The position numbers and the translations under genes are program-made. The notes beneath the pieces were generated by a model. The model saw only the letters and a list, made by a program, of their open reading frames with translations. It was not told the origin of the DNA and ran no database searches. Positions 44,295 to 52,790 of a stretch of 64,000 nt of DNA are shown here, piece by piece; position 1 is the stretch's first letter, and each line of letters opens with the position of its first letter. The DNA is from an uncultured Litoreibacter sp. (GTDB taxonomy: Bacteria > Pseudomonadota > Alphaproteobacteria > Rhodobacterales > Rhodobacteraceae). Location: the NCBI RefSeq assembly GCF_947501785.1, contig NZ_CANMXB010000001.1, positions 620,001 to 684,000 of the forward strand, read 5' to 3'.

Positions 44295-45087
44295 CAGCGG
44301 ATTGGGCGGGCTGACCGTCTTCGACCAGGTGGCCAAGGACATGGCCGACCTGCCGGTGTGCTATTTCGCCGACAGCGCCAACACGCCCTACGGCGTGCGC
44401 ACGGCGGATGACATCTACAAGCTGACCTGTGACGCCACGCAAGCCATGTTCGATCATGGCTGCAATCTGGTGATCCTGGCCTGTAACACGGCGTCAGCCG
44501 CAGCGTTGCGGCGGATGCAGGAAAACTGGGTGCCGCGCGACAAACGGGTGCTGGGTGTGTTTGTCCCGATGATCGAGGCGCTGACCGAGCGCAACTGGGG
44601 CGACAACTCGCCGCCGCGCGAGGTGGATGTGAAACATGTGGCGCTGTTTGCGACGCCAGCCACCGTGGCGTCGCGCGCGTTCCAGCGCGAACTGGCCTTC
44701 CGCGCCATCGGCGTGGATGTCGAGGCGCAGCCCTGCGGCGGCTTGGTCGACGCTTTGGAGGACGGGGACGAAATGCTGGCCGAGGCGCTGGTGCGCTCTC
44801 ATGTGGACGCGTTGAAGCGGCGGATGCCGCATCCGCAAGCCGCTATCCTTGGCTGCACGCATTACCCGTTGATGCAAAAGACCTTTCAGGACGCGCTGGG
44901 CAAGGACGTCAAGGTCTACAGCCAGGCAAATCTGGTCTCCGCCAGCTTGGGTGATTACCTCAAGCGGCATCCCGACATGCTGGGCGAGGGCAAAGACAGC
45001 GTGTTCCTGACCACCGGCGACCCACGCCAGGTCACCGACCGCGCCACACAGTTCTTGCGACGAAAGATCACGTTCACCGCGGCCTGA
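44275..45087 (+). CDS. murI: Glutamate racemase
   Basis: A 270-residue cofactor-independent racemase producing D-glutamate for peptidoglycan. [43 protein letters not shown] (first catalytic Cys) and [12 protein letters not shown] (second catalytic Cys) are all present. The start at 44275 lies inside the previous gene's end. Confidence 0.96.
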   Translation: MAVGIFDSGLGGLTVFDQVAKDMADLPVCYFADSANTPYGVRTADDIYKLTCDATQAMFDHGCNLVILACNTASAAALRRMQENWVPRDKRVLGVFVPMIEALTERNWGDNSPPREVDVKHVALFATPATVASRAFQRELAFRAIGVDVEAQPCGGLVDALEDGDEMLAEALVRSHVDALKRRMPHPQAAILGCTHYPLMQKTFQDALGKDVKVYSQANLVSASLGDYLKRHPDMLGEGKDSVFLTTGDPRQVTDRATQFLRRKITFTAA

Positions 45088-45143
45088 TTGCCGCGACCGC
45101 ATCTTTCTTCTAAACCACGACCAAATTCGCAAGGAGTCACCTG

Positions 45144-46172
45144 ATGACCCACAATATCGCCATTCTCGGCGCGTCCGGCTACACGGGCGCGGAACTTGTT
45201 CGGCTGATCGCCACCCATCCCTCAATGACCATCGCCGCCCTGTCTGCCGACCGCAAGGCGGGTATGGATATGGCCGACGTCTTCCCGCATCTGCGTCATC
45301 TGCTGCTGCCCACGCTGGTCAAAATCGACCAGATCGACTTCACTGAGATCGACCTGTGCTTCTGCGCCTTGCCGCATAAGACCTCGCAGGAGATCATCTC
45401 GAAGCTGCCGAAAACTCTGAAAATCGTGGACCTGTCCGCCGACTTCCGGCTGCGCGACCCAGAGGCTTACGCCCAATGGTACGGCAATGAACATTCCGCC
45501 AAGGACATCCAGCCTGAGGCCGTCTACGGCCTGACCGAGTTCTACCGCGATGACATCGCCAAGGCCCGGTTGGTCGCGGGCACTGGCTGCAACGCGGCCA
45601 CTGGCCAATTCGCCCTGCGTCCGCTGATTGCGGCGGGGCTCATCGACCTTGACGAAATCATCATGGACCTGATCTGCGGCGTCTCCGGCGCGGGGCGGTC
45701 ACTTAAGGAAAACCTGCTGCATGCAGAACTGTCCGAAGGCTCCAACGGCTACGCGGTCGGCGGCACGCACCGGCATCTGGGCGAGTTTGACCAAGAATTC
45801 TCGGCCGTTGCGGGCAGGGAGGTTAAGATCCAGTTCACGCCACATCTTGCGCCGATGAACCGGGGTATTCTGGCGACCTGCTATGTCAAAGGCGACGCGG
45901 ATACGATGCACAAGGCGCTCGTTAAAGCTTATAGCGCTGAGCCTTTCGTCGAGGTTTTGCCGTTCGGCCAAACGCCCTCTACTCATCATGTGCGCGGCTC
46001 CAACTTCGTGCATATCGGCGTCACCGCCGACCGGATCGAGGGGCGCGCAATTGTCATCGCCGCCCTCGACAACCTCACCAAAGGTTCATCCGGGCAGGCG
46101 TTGCAAAACGCAAATCTGATGTTAGGTCTCGATGAAACCCTGGGGCTGATGCTGGCCCCCGTGTTCCCGTAA
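45144..46172 (+). CDS. argC: N-acetyl-gamma-glutamyl-phosphate reductase
   Basis: A 342-residue NADPH enzyme of arginine synthesis. The nucleotide motif [16 protein letters not shown] is N-terminal; the catalytic Cys lies in [15 protein letters not shown]; later [14 protein letters not shown] carries a catalytic His. Length is normal. AAGGAG precedes the ATG. argC followed by ccmE is a common roseobacter order. Confidence 0.97.
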   Translation: MTHNIAILGASGYTGAELVRLIATHPSMTIAALSADRKAGMDMADVFPHLRHLLLPTLVKIDQIDFTEIDLCFCALPHKTSQEIISKLPKTLKIVDLSADFRLRDPEAYAQWYGNEHSAKDIQPEAVYGLTEFYRDDIAKARLVAGTGCNAATGQFALRPLIAAGLIDLDEIIMDLICGVSGAGRSLKENLLHAELSEGSNGYAVGGTHRHLGEFDQEFSAVAGREVKIQFTPHLAPMNRGILATCYVKGDADTMHKALVKAYSAEPFVEVLPFGQTPSTHHVRGSNFVHIGVTADRIEGRAIVIAALDNLTKGSSGQALQNANLMLGLDETLGLMLAPVFP

Positions 46173-46181
46173 AGGACCAAT

Positions 46182-46631
46182 ATGCGCGGATTGAAGAAAC
46201 AACGCCGTATCCAAATCATCGCCGTGGCGGTCGTCGCTTTGACCTTGGCCACGGTGGTGATTGGCTTCGCCTTGAGGGACGGCATCAATTACTTTTACTC
46301 GCCGACGCAGGTGGCCGAGAACCCGCCATCCGCCGCCGAAACCTTTCGCATCGGCGGGCTGGTGGTGGAAGACAGCATCGTCAATGGGGAGGGATTCGCC
46401 TTCACCTTCACCGTCACCGACGGCAACGCCGAAATCCCGGTGGCCTATATCGGGGACGAGCCGCGCCCGGATCTGTTCGAAGAAGGCCAGGGCACTGTGG
46501 CCACCGGAAACTACGTGAACAACGTCTTTCAAGCTCATACGATCTTTGCAAAACATGACGAAACCTACATGCCGGTCGAAGTCATTGACGCGCTGAAGGC
46601 GCAGGGCGTGTACCAAGAGCCGGACGCCTGA
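46182..46631 (+). CDS. ccmE: Cytochrome c maturation heme chaperone CcmE
   Basis: A 149-residue periplasm-facing heme chaperone with one N-terminal membrane anchor (IIAVAVVALTLATVVIGFAL). The heme-attaching histidine motif is HTIFAKHDETYMP, as in CcmE. It hands heme to CcmF for cytochrome c. The other ccm genes are not in this window, which is usual in this group. It starts ten bases after argC. Confidence 0.96.
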   Translation: MRGLKKQRRIQIIAVAVVALTLATVVIGFALRDGINYFYSPTQVAENPPSAAETFRIGGLVVEDSIVNGEGFAFTFTVTDGNAEIPVAYIGDEPRPDLFEEGQGTVATGNYVNNVFQAHTIFAKHDETYMPVEVIDALKAQGVYQEPDA

Positions 46632-46715
46632 CGCAACACCCACCGAACGCTGCCGTATCAAGGCGTTAACCATTCCGGCGCAGCTTCTCCCCCGAACCAA
46701 GCGGGAGCAGCGCAG

Positions 46716-47327
46716 ATGCAGACGATCCAGGAAATCACCAACGACATTCTCCGCTCGGAAGGCGGGTATGTGAATGATCCCGACGATCCGGGCGGGGCCA
46801 CCAATCACGGTGTGACGATCCACACAATGAGGCGTCTCGGGCTTGATCTGACCGGCGACGGGCAGGTGACAGCGGCGGATGTGAAGCAGCTCAGCCGCGC
46901 GCAGGCGGGCGACATCTTCATCGACCATTACTACCGCGCCCCGCGCATCAACGCGCTGCCCGAGCCGCTGCAGGCTTCGGTCTTTGATATGTATGTCAAT
47001 GCGGGCTCCAACGCGGTGAAAATTCTGCAAGGCCTGCTGTCTGACATGGGCCACGACATCAAACGCGACGGCAAGATTGGCCCTCAAACCGTGCGGGTCT
47101 GCTTTGCCGCCTTTGAGGAGGCGGAGGATTATCTGGTCGACGCCTATGGCATCGCCCGGCGCAATTATTACTACGCCATTGGCGACCGCCGCCCGGCCTC
47201 GCGCAAATATGCGCGGCGCAGGGATGGGGGCAAAGGCGGCTGGATCACCCGGGCGGAAAGGTTCATCAGCCCAGACTACCATCTGACGGCCTCGCAACAC
47301 CGCGAAAGGACCGCGTCATGGGGGTAA
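46716..47327 (+). CDS. GH108 peptidoglycan hydrolase, GTA-type endolysin
   Basis: A 203-residue glycoside hydrolase family 108 muramidase: SEGGYVNDPDDPGGATNHG holds the catalytic Glu15, and FDMYVNAGSNAVKILQG and DGKIGPQTVRV are the remaining conserved parts; a C-terminal PG-binding-3 segment follows. It has no signal peptide, as for holin-dependent endolysins. The holin gene overlaps it by ten bases. In Rhodobacter capsulatus the endolysin-holin pair that releases gene transfer agent lies apart from the main GTA cluster, as here. A TTAACC half-site at 46666-46671 is the only CtrA-like element upstream. Confidence 0.9.
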   Translation: MQTIQEITNDILRSEGGYVNDPDDPGGATNHGVTIHTMRRLGLDLTGDGQVTAADVKQLSRAQAGDIFIDHYYRAPRINALPEPLQASVFDMYVNAGSNAVKILQGLLSDMGHDIKRDGKIGPQTVRVCFAAFEEAEDYLVDAYGIARRNYYYAIGDRRPASRKYARRRDGGKGGWITRAERFISPDYHLTASQHRERTASWG

Positions 47328-47812
47328 TCCGCGAAATACTTGGCGGCGGCGCCCGTGATCTGACGCTGGCCGTGGGGCAGGTTGCTGATGGATTCCGCCC
47401 CAATGCGACACAAGCCATGCAAAATGGGCACGAGGCCTATATCGCCGCCCTTGGCCAACACGGCACCGAATTTCGATACGGCCGTCAGGGCTGGTTCGAC
47501 AGCCTGATGAACGGCTTCAACCGCCTGCCGCGCCCGATGTTGGCGCTGGGCACCATCGGCCTGTTCATCTTTGCAATGGTGGATCCTGCGGGGTTCGCGC
47601 CGCGGATGCAGGGATTGGCCCTCGTGCCCGACCCGCTTTGGTGGCTGCTTGGGGCCATTGTCAGCTTCTATTTCGGCGCGCGGGAGCTGCATTACGCCCG
47701 TAGGCCACGCTCACAAACGCCGCGCGCAGAAGCTGCGCGGACAAAGCGCCAAAGCGGAAAACCAAGCACAAACGCAGCCTTAGAAGCATGGAGGGCCAGA
47801 CGCGGCGGCTAA
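47318..47812 (+). CDS. Holin of the GTA 3-TM family
   Basis: A 164-residue membrane protein of the GTA holin (3-TM) type. After a soluble N-terminal part (to about residue 70) come hydrophobic helices PMLALGTIGLFIFAMVDPAG and PLWWLLGAIVSFYFGARELH, then a basic tail. It should open the inner membrane to let the upstream endolysin reach peptidoglycan. The overlap of 47318-47327 with the endolysin gene indicates coupled translation. Confidence 0.85.
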   Translation: MGVIREILGGGARDLTLAVGQVADGFRPNATQAMQNGHEAYIAALGQHGTEFRYGRQGWFDSLMNGFNRLPRPMLALGTIGLFIFAMVDPAGFAPRMQGLALVPDPLWWLLGAIVSFYFGARELHYARRPRSQTPRAEAARTKRQSGKPSTNAALEAWRARRGG

Positions 47813-47895
47813 AGTTGCTAAATGACGGGAGGTTCCCCTTTTCTAAACCGATTAGTTCGCTATTGTCGCGCTAACGGCAAAGAGAGGCCTCCCAC

Positions 47896-48672
47896 ATGCA
47901 ATATGACACCCTCAAATTTTCGGTGCGCAACAACACCGCCATCATCGAGTTTTCGCGCCCCGACGTTATGAACGCTTTGAATACTCAGATGCGGGCCGAA
48001 ATCCTGCATGCGGTGAAGGCGGCGGAAAAAGAGGCGCGCGTCCTGGTGATGACCGGCAAGGGCCGCGCTTTTTGTTCGGGCCAAGATCTGGGCGACCGGG
48101 CGACGGTGGCCAATATTGATCTCGAACGCACGTTGCGCGACGAATATGTGCCAATGCTGATGGCGATTTACGACTGCAAAATCCCTACCATTTCTGCGGT
48201 GAACGGCGCGGCTGCGGGGGCAGGGGCCAATCTCGCGCTTGCGGCCGATGTGGTGATCGCCACCGAAAGCGCGGTGTTTCTGCAGGCATTCAGCCGCATC
48301 GGCCTGATCCCTGATGCCGGCGGCACCTACTTTTTGCCGCGCCAGATCGGGTTGCCCAAGGCCATGGGCGCCGCTTTGTTTGCGGAACCCGTGACCGCGC
48401 AGCAGGCGTCCGACTGGGGCATGATCTGGGAAGCCGTCCCCGACGACCAGTTCGAAACCGTCTGGAAAGACCGCGCGGCGCAATTGGCAAACGGCCCCAC
48501 GGTCGCCTACCAACGCGCCAAGCAGGCCCTGCGCAAGACCTATGACAACACGCTGGAAAAGCAGCTGATGCTGGAGGCCAAGTATCAGGGCGAGCTGGGC
48601 AAATCCCACGACTTCCGCGAAGGTGTGCTTGCCTTCCTCGACAAGCGCGCCGCGGGATTTGAAGGGCGCTAG
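47896..48672 (+). CDS. Enoyl-CoA hydratase/isomerase, PaaG-like
   Basis: A 258-residue crotonase-fold enzyme. GRAFCSGQDLGDR and NGAAAGAGANLALAADVVIA form the CoA and oxyanion sites, and FSRIGLIPDAGGTYFLPRQIG and DWGMIWEAVPD are close to PaaG (2-(1,2-epoxy-1,2-dihydrophenyl)acetyl-CoA isomerase) of phenylacetate degradation. No other paa genes are adjacent, so a general enoyl-CoA hydratase role is also possible. Its stop overlaps the convergent DUF2087 gene. Confidence 0.88.
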   Translation: MQYDTLKFSVRNNTAIIEFSRPDVMNALNTQMRAEILHAVKAAEKEARVLVMTGKGRAFCSGQDLGDRATVANIDLERTLRDEYVPMLMAIYDCKIPTISAVNGAAAGAGANLALAADVVIATESAVFLQAFSRIGLIPDAGGTYFLPRQIGLPKAMGAALFAEPVTAQQASDWGMIWEAVPDDQFETVWKDRAAQLANGPTVAYQRAKQALRKTYDNTLEKQLMLEAKYQGELGKSHDFREGVLAFLDKRAAGFEGR

Positions 48673-49241
48673 GCCTTAAAGGCGGGCCTGCCGCCGCCAA
48701 TCGGGTCACGCATCGCTGCATGTTTGCGTTCTGACACCGCCCGGATCAGCGCGCGTTCCAACGGGGAAGGCTTGCGTTCCACCCGCCGGTAGATCGAACC
48801 GTCCCGTTCCCGGGTGACCATGTTATGCTCGATCAGGCAGCGGCGCAGCAACACGTGGTCGCCAAACACCTCACCCGATTTCAGCACCGCGTTGACCTCT
48901 TTCTCGGTCAAATCACGCCGCGCGGGCAGGGTGGCCCAGAAGATCGCAAGACACAGACCCTGTACCGAGGTTTTCAAAGGCCATCGGGTCAACTGACCCT
49001 CCAGATCAAACACTCGCAACGCGTCGCGCAAGCGGCGTTCCTCCAGCTCGGTGAAGGCGGCCTCGGGCGCAGGTAGCCCAAACTCGGCCTTCAGGACCTG
49101 ATGGTTGCGGTATCCCGCCGCCTTGGCGACAAGCGACAGCATATTGGCATGGCCGGGCGGTTCATCCGGCCAGTGTTTGCGCAAGGCGCGCGCGAATTGA
49201 GAAACATCCTCGATCACGAGGGGAATTGGGTGTGATGACAT
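48669..49241 (-). CDS. DUF2087 domain protein
   Basis: A 190-residue protein. The C-terminal half matches DUF2087: LEGQLTRWPLKTSVQGLCLA, EKEVNAVLKSGEVFGDHVLL and RRCLIEHNMVTRERDGSIYR, a winged-helix-like module. The N-terminal half (HANMLSLVAKAAGYRNHQVL) resembles a short helical DNA-binding segment. Function unknown; a regulator is a reasonable guess. ATG at 49241 (MSSHPIP) preferred to 49289. Confidence 0.8.
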   Translation of the reverse strand: MSSHPIPLVIEDVSQFARALRKHWPDEPPGHANMLSLVAKAAGYRNHQVLKAEFGLPAPEAAFTELEERRLRDALRVFDLEGQLTRWPLKTSVQGLCLAIFWATLPARRDLTEKEVNAVLKSGEVFGDHVLLRRCLIEHNMVTRERDGSIYRRVERKPSPLERALIRAVSERKHAAMRDPIGGGRPAFKA

Positions 49242-49404
49242 CTGGTCAACCTCCGATAAACGCGTCCGAAAGTGGTCGAGAGCCGCCATTGTCGACCGGA
49301 ACGCCTGGTATCAGGGCTGATCGGTCTAAGGTCTTCAAAACAGGTTTTAGCGTGGCCCATACGGGCTGGCGGCGTCTGGGCATCCTGTCGGCCCGTGTCG
49401 CCAT

Positions 49405-49902
49405 CTACCGCGCAAAATCATCCCGCGCAAGGGCCAGATACACGCTGTCGGTCCAAACGCCGTCCACGCAAAAGGTGTTCTTGGCGGTGCCGGTCACCTG
49501 AAAGCCCACGGCTTTCAAAAGTCCCACGGACCCTTCATTCCTGGGGTCGGCGTCGGCGGTCAGCGTGTCTGTGTTCAAAGTGTCAAACAGCCACGGGATC
49601 AACACCGTCAGCGCCTCCCGCATCAACCCTTTGCGCCAATGGGCACGGTGCAGAATGAAACCGATCTCGGCGTCTTGATGGACCCCGGCGGTCCCGACGG
49701 CACGCCCTTCATGCTCAAGGACAAAGTAGGTTTGTGGTTCTGCCCGCATCATGCCCATCACCCGTTTGGCGGTCACTGGGACGTCTTGATCCGGCGGGCT
49801 GTCCCAGTAGCGCATCGTCTCGGCGTCGCCGTAAACCTCAAACAGGTCGCCCGCGTCCTCAGCGCGGGCAGGGCGGATCAGCAGGCGGTCGGTGTTCAGC
49901 AT
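49405..49902 (-). CDS. GNAT family N-acetyltransferase
   Basis: A 165-residue RimJ/RimL-like acetyltransferase: it begins MLNTDRLLIRPARAEDAGDL, shows GFILHRAHWRKGLMREAL (acetyl-CoA motif with R/Q-x-x-G) and ADPRNEGSVGLLKAVGFQ. The acceptor is unknown. It is followed (in its direction) by an unannotated 160-base gap with nothing recognised. Confidence 0.88.
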   Translation of the reverse strand: MLNTDRLLIRPARAEDAGDLFEVYGDAETMRYWDSPPDQDVPVTAKRVMGMMRAEPQTYFVLEHEGRAVGTAGVHQDAEIGFILHRAHWRKGLMREALTVLIPWLFDTLNTDTLTADADPRNEGSVGLLKAVGFQVTGTAKNTFCVDGVWTDSVYLALARDDFAR

Positions 49903-49913
49903 TCCACGAAAAA

Positions 49914-49931
49914 GGCCACCCGAAGGTGGCC
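49914..49931 (-). terminator. Terminator of gltA
   Basis: GGCCACC-cgaa-GGTGGCC is a perfect 7-bp stem. On the minus strand the loop reads TTCG, and T residues follow (A-run at 49909-49913). It lies eight bases past the gltA stop. Confidence 0.88.
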
Positions 49932-49938
49932 CAATCTC

Positions 49939-51228
49939 TTAGCGGTTTTCGATGTCGACATAGTCGCGCAGGGTGGCGCCCTTGTACAACTGGCGCGGCC
50001 GGCCGATTTTCATCTTCGGGTCGGCAATCATTTCCTTCCACTGCGAAATCCAGCCCACGGTGCGCGACAGCGCGAAGATCGGCGTGAACATCGAGGTGGG
50101 GAAGCCCATCGCCTCCAGAATGATGCCGGAATAGAAGTCCACATTCGGGAACAGCTTCTTCTCGGCGAAGTACGGATCGGCAAGCGCCTGCTTCTCCAAC
50201 TCAATCGCGACCTGCAAGATCGGGTTGTTCTCAACGCCCAGAAGCTCAAGCACCTCGTCGGCGGATTGCTTCATGACAACCGCACGCGGGTCGAAGTTCT
50301 TGTAGACCCGGTGGCCAAAGCCCATCAGGCGGTAGCTGTCATTCTTGTCCTTCGCACGCGCGATGAATTCAGGAATGCGGTCAACCGTGCCAATTTCCTT
50401 CAGCATCTCAAGGCAGGCCTGGTTCGCGCCGCCATGGGCCGGGCCCCAGAGGCAGGCAATGCCAGCGGCAATACAGGCGAACGGGTTCGCGCCCGAAGAC
50501 GAGGCCAACCGCACAGTCGAGGTCGAGGCGTTTTGTTCATGATCCGCATGCAGCGTGAAGATACGGTCCATTGCGCGGCTCAGGATCGGGTTCACCTGAT
50601 AATCCTCGCACGGCACCGAGAAGCACATGCGCAGGAAGTTGGACGCGTAATCCAGATCGTTGCGCGGGTACACAAATGGCTGCCCGATGGTGAATTTATA
50701 CGCCATGGCCGCAATCGTCGGCATCTTCGCGATCATCCGGATCGAGGCCACTTCGCGCTGATGCGCGTCATGGATGTCGGTCGAATCGTGGTAGAAGGCC
50801 GACATCGCGCCGACCACGCCGTTCATGATCGCCATCGGGTGCGCGTCACGACGGAAACCACGGAATAAGAACATCATCTGCTCGTGGATCATCGTGTGGT
50901 TGGTCACGAGGCTTTCAAACTCTTCCAGCTGCGCGACGGAAGGCAGCTCGCCGTAAAGCAGCAGGTAGCACACTTCCAGGTAATGCGATTTCTCGGCCAG
51001 CTGGTCGATCGGGTAGCCACGGTGCAGCAGCTCGCCTTTGCCGCCATCGATATAAGTGATGGTCGAGTCGCAGGCGGCGGTCGAGGTGAAGCCGGGGTCA
51101 TAGGTGAACACGTCGGCCTGGCCGTAAAGCTTCGAGATGTCGATGACATCAGGACCGGCGGTCGGCGAATACATCGGCAACTCGATAGATTTGTCGCCAA
51201 AAGTCAGCGTCGCGGTTTTGTCAGCCAT
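49939..51228 (-). CDS. gltA: Citrate synthase (type II, hexameric)
   Basis: A 429-residue TCA-cycle enzyme. The catalytic residues are in [33 protein letters not shown] and [13 protein letters not shown]; the N-terminal domain [15 protein letters not shown] is typical of Gram-negative hexameric enzymes. Length is normal. Its own terminator follows; gltX lies upstream in the same direction. Confidence 0.97.
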   Translation of the reverse strand: MADKTATLTFGDKSIELPMYSPTAGPDVIDISKLYGQADVFTYDPGFTSTAACDSTITYIDGGKGELLHRGYPIDQLAEKSHYLEVCYLLLYGELPSVAQLEEFESLVTNHTMIHEQMMFLFRGFRRDAHPMAIMNGVVGAMSAFYHDSTDIHDAHQREVASIRMIAKMPTIAAMAYKFTIGQPFVYPRNDLDYASNFLRMCFSVPCEDYQVNPILSRAMDRIFTLHADHEQNASTSTVRLASSSGANPFACIAAGIACLWGPAHGGANQACLEMLKEIGTVDRIPEFIARAKDKNDSYRLMGFGHRVYKNFDPRAVVMKQSADEVLELLGVENNPILQVAIELEKQALADPYFAEKKLFPNVDFYSGIILEAMGFPTSMFTPIFALSRTVGWISQWKEMIADPKMKIGRPRQLYKGATLRDYVDIENR

Positions 51229-51306
51229 GGTGCACCCTTTCTAAGTGTCTGGGACCCGTCAGCGCGGTCGCCAAAGGTCCGTCGTGATATATTCCACTGG
51301 GTCCAA

Positions 51307-52716
51307 TCAGGATCCGGCAGACGCATCTTCCAGTCGGGCGAGGGTTTCCTCTTTCCCGATCAGCATCATCATGTCGAAGACACTGGGAGTGGCGGCGCGT
51401 CCGGAAAGTGCTGCCCGCAAGGGTCCGGCCAATTTGCCAAATCCCATCTCTTTGCTGGCGGCATATTCGCCCAACACGCCTTCAAGCGTTTCTCGGGACC
51501 AACTAGCAGTTTGCAGCTGCGGCGTCAATTCCTTCAGTATACCACGGGATACCGAATCCAGATGTTTCGCGGCTTTCTCATCCGGCGTGAACGGGCGGCT
51601 GCCAATGGCGAAATGCGCCTTATCCAGAAGGGTTCCGAGTGTTTTGGCGTTGGTCTTTAGCAGGGGCAATGCCGCGCGCAATGCATCTTGCTGCACCTGC
51701 GAAAGCGGCGCACAATTGGTGTGCGCCATAAATGTTGCCACATCTGCCATCAGGGTCTCGTCACTGCTCATCGCGATCTGATGCCCGTTAATGTTTTCCA
51801 TTTTCTTAAAATCCAGCCGCGCGGGTGCTTTTCCGACGCCGCTGAGGTCAAACCACTCCCGCGCTTGCGCGTCGCTGAACACTTCGTCATCGCCATGGCT
51901 CCAGCCCAGCCGCGCCAGGTAGTTGCGCAGACCAGCGGGTGTGTAGCCCATGTCGCGATAGGCCTCGATGCCCAGATCGCCGTGCCGTTTCGACAGCTTC
52001 TTGCCGTCCGGGCCGTGGATCAGCGGAATATGCGCAAAGGTAGGCAGATCCCACCCCATCGCCGTGTAGATCATCGACTGCCGTGCCGCGTTCGCCAGAT
52101 GGTCGTCGCCGCGCACCACATGGGTCACGCCCATATCGTGGTCGTCGACCACCACCGCCAGCATATAGACCGGCGTCCCTTCGGAGCGCAGCAGCACCAT
52201 GTCGTCCAGCGTTTCCGCCTTCCAGGTGACCTCGCCCTGCACGGCGTCTTTGATGGTTATCGCACCTTCCTGCGGCGCCTTCACACGCACCACAAAGGGC
52301 AGGTCCGGATGATCCGCTTCCGCCACATCCCGCCAGGGGGAGCGGAACAAGGTAGAGGTCCCAGCCTCCTTCGCTTGCTCGCGAAACGCTGCAATCTCGT
52401 CCTGGGTGGAGAAGCATTTATACGCGGTGCCATTGGCCAGCATCTCATGCGCGACGGCCGCATGCCGGTCGGCGCTTTCAAACTGCGAGACCGCGTCGCC
52501 GTCCCAATCAAGTCCCAGCCAGGTCAGCCCGTCGGTGATGGCCTGCACCGCCTCCGGCGTATACCGCGCGCGGTCGGTGTCTTCGATGCGCAGCACAAAC
52601 TTGCCGCCGCGCCCGCGCGCGTAAAGCCAGTTGAACAGCGCCGTCCGCGCGCCGCCGATATGCAGATACCCGGTCGGAGACGGGGCAAAGCGGGTGACAA
52701 CGGGGGCGTCGGACAT
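51307..52716 (-). CDS. gltX: Glutamyl-tRNA synthetase
   Basis: A 469-residue class I synthetase. HIGH motif: [25 protein letters not shown]-like loop: [24 protein letters not shown] and [19 protein letters not shown] are also typical. The C-terminal domain gives the normal bacterial length. The gene is divergent from comEC. Confidence 0.96.
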   Translation of the reverse strand: MSDAPVVTRFAPSPTGYLHIGGARTALFNWLYARGRGGKFVLRIEDTDRARYTPEAVQAITDGLTWLGLDWDGDAVSQFESADRHAAVAHEMLANGTAYKCFSTQDEIAAFREQAKEAGTSTLFRSPWRDVAEADHPDLPFVVRVKAPQEGAITIKDAVQGEVTWKAETLDDMVLLRSEGTPVYMLAVVVDDHDMGVTHVVRGDDHLANAARQSMIYTAMGWDLPTFAHIPLIHGPDGKKLSKRHGDLGIEAYRDMGYTPAGLRNYLARLGWSHGDDEVFSDAQAREWFDLSGVGKAPARLDFKKMENINGHQIAMSSDETLMADVATFMAHTNCAPLSQVQQDALRAALPLLKTNAKTLGTLLDKAHFAIGSRPFTPDEKAAKHLDSVSRGILKELTPQLQTASWSRETLEGVLGEYAASKEMGFGKLAGPLRAALSGRAATPSVFDMMMLIGKEETLARLEDASAGS

Positions 52717-52764
52717 GGGCGATTAACCTTTTGGAAACCAAGACAAAGCATGCTGTTAAGCACT

Positions 52765-52779
52765 GTTCCGAGCGTGTTT
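52765..52779. promoter_or_regulatory. Near-match to a LexA box upstream of comEC
   Basis: GTTC-N7-GTTT, one base off the alphaproteobacterial GTTC-N7-GTTC LexA box, ends 11 bases before the comEC start and about 50 bases upstream of gltX. A single such match in a short window can be chance. Confidence 0.25.
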
Positions 52780-52790
52780 AGGCTGGTCTG

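Noticed and set aside
47896-48672. Assigning the hydratase firmly to phenylacetate degradation
   Set aside because: Although motifs resemble PaaG, no other paa gene is nearby, so only a PaaG-like call is made.
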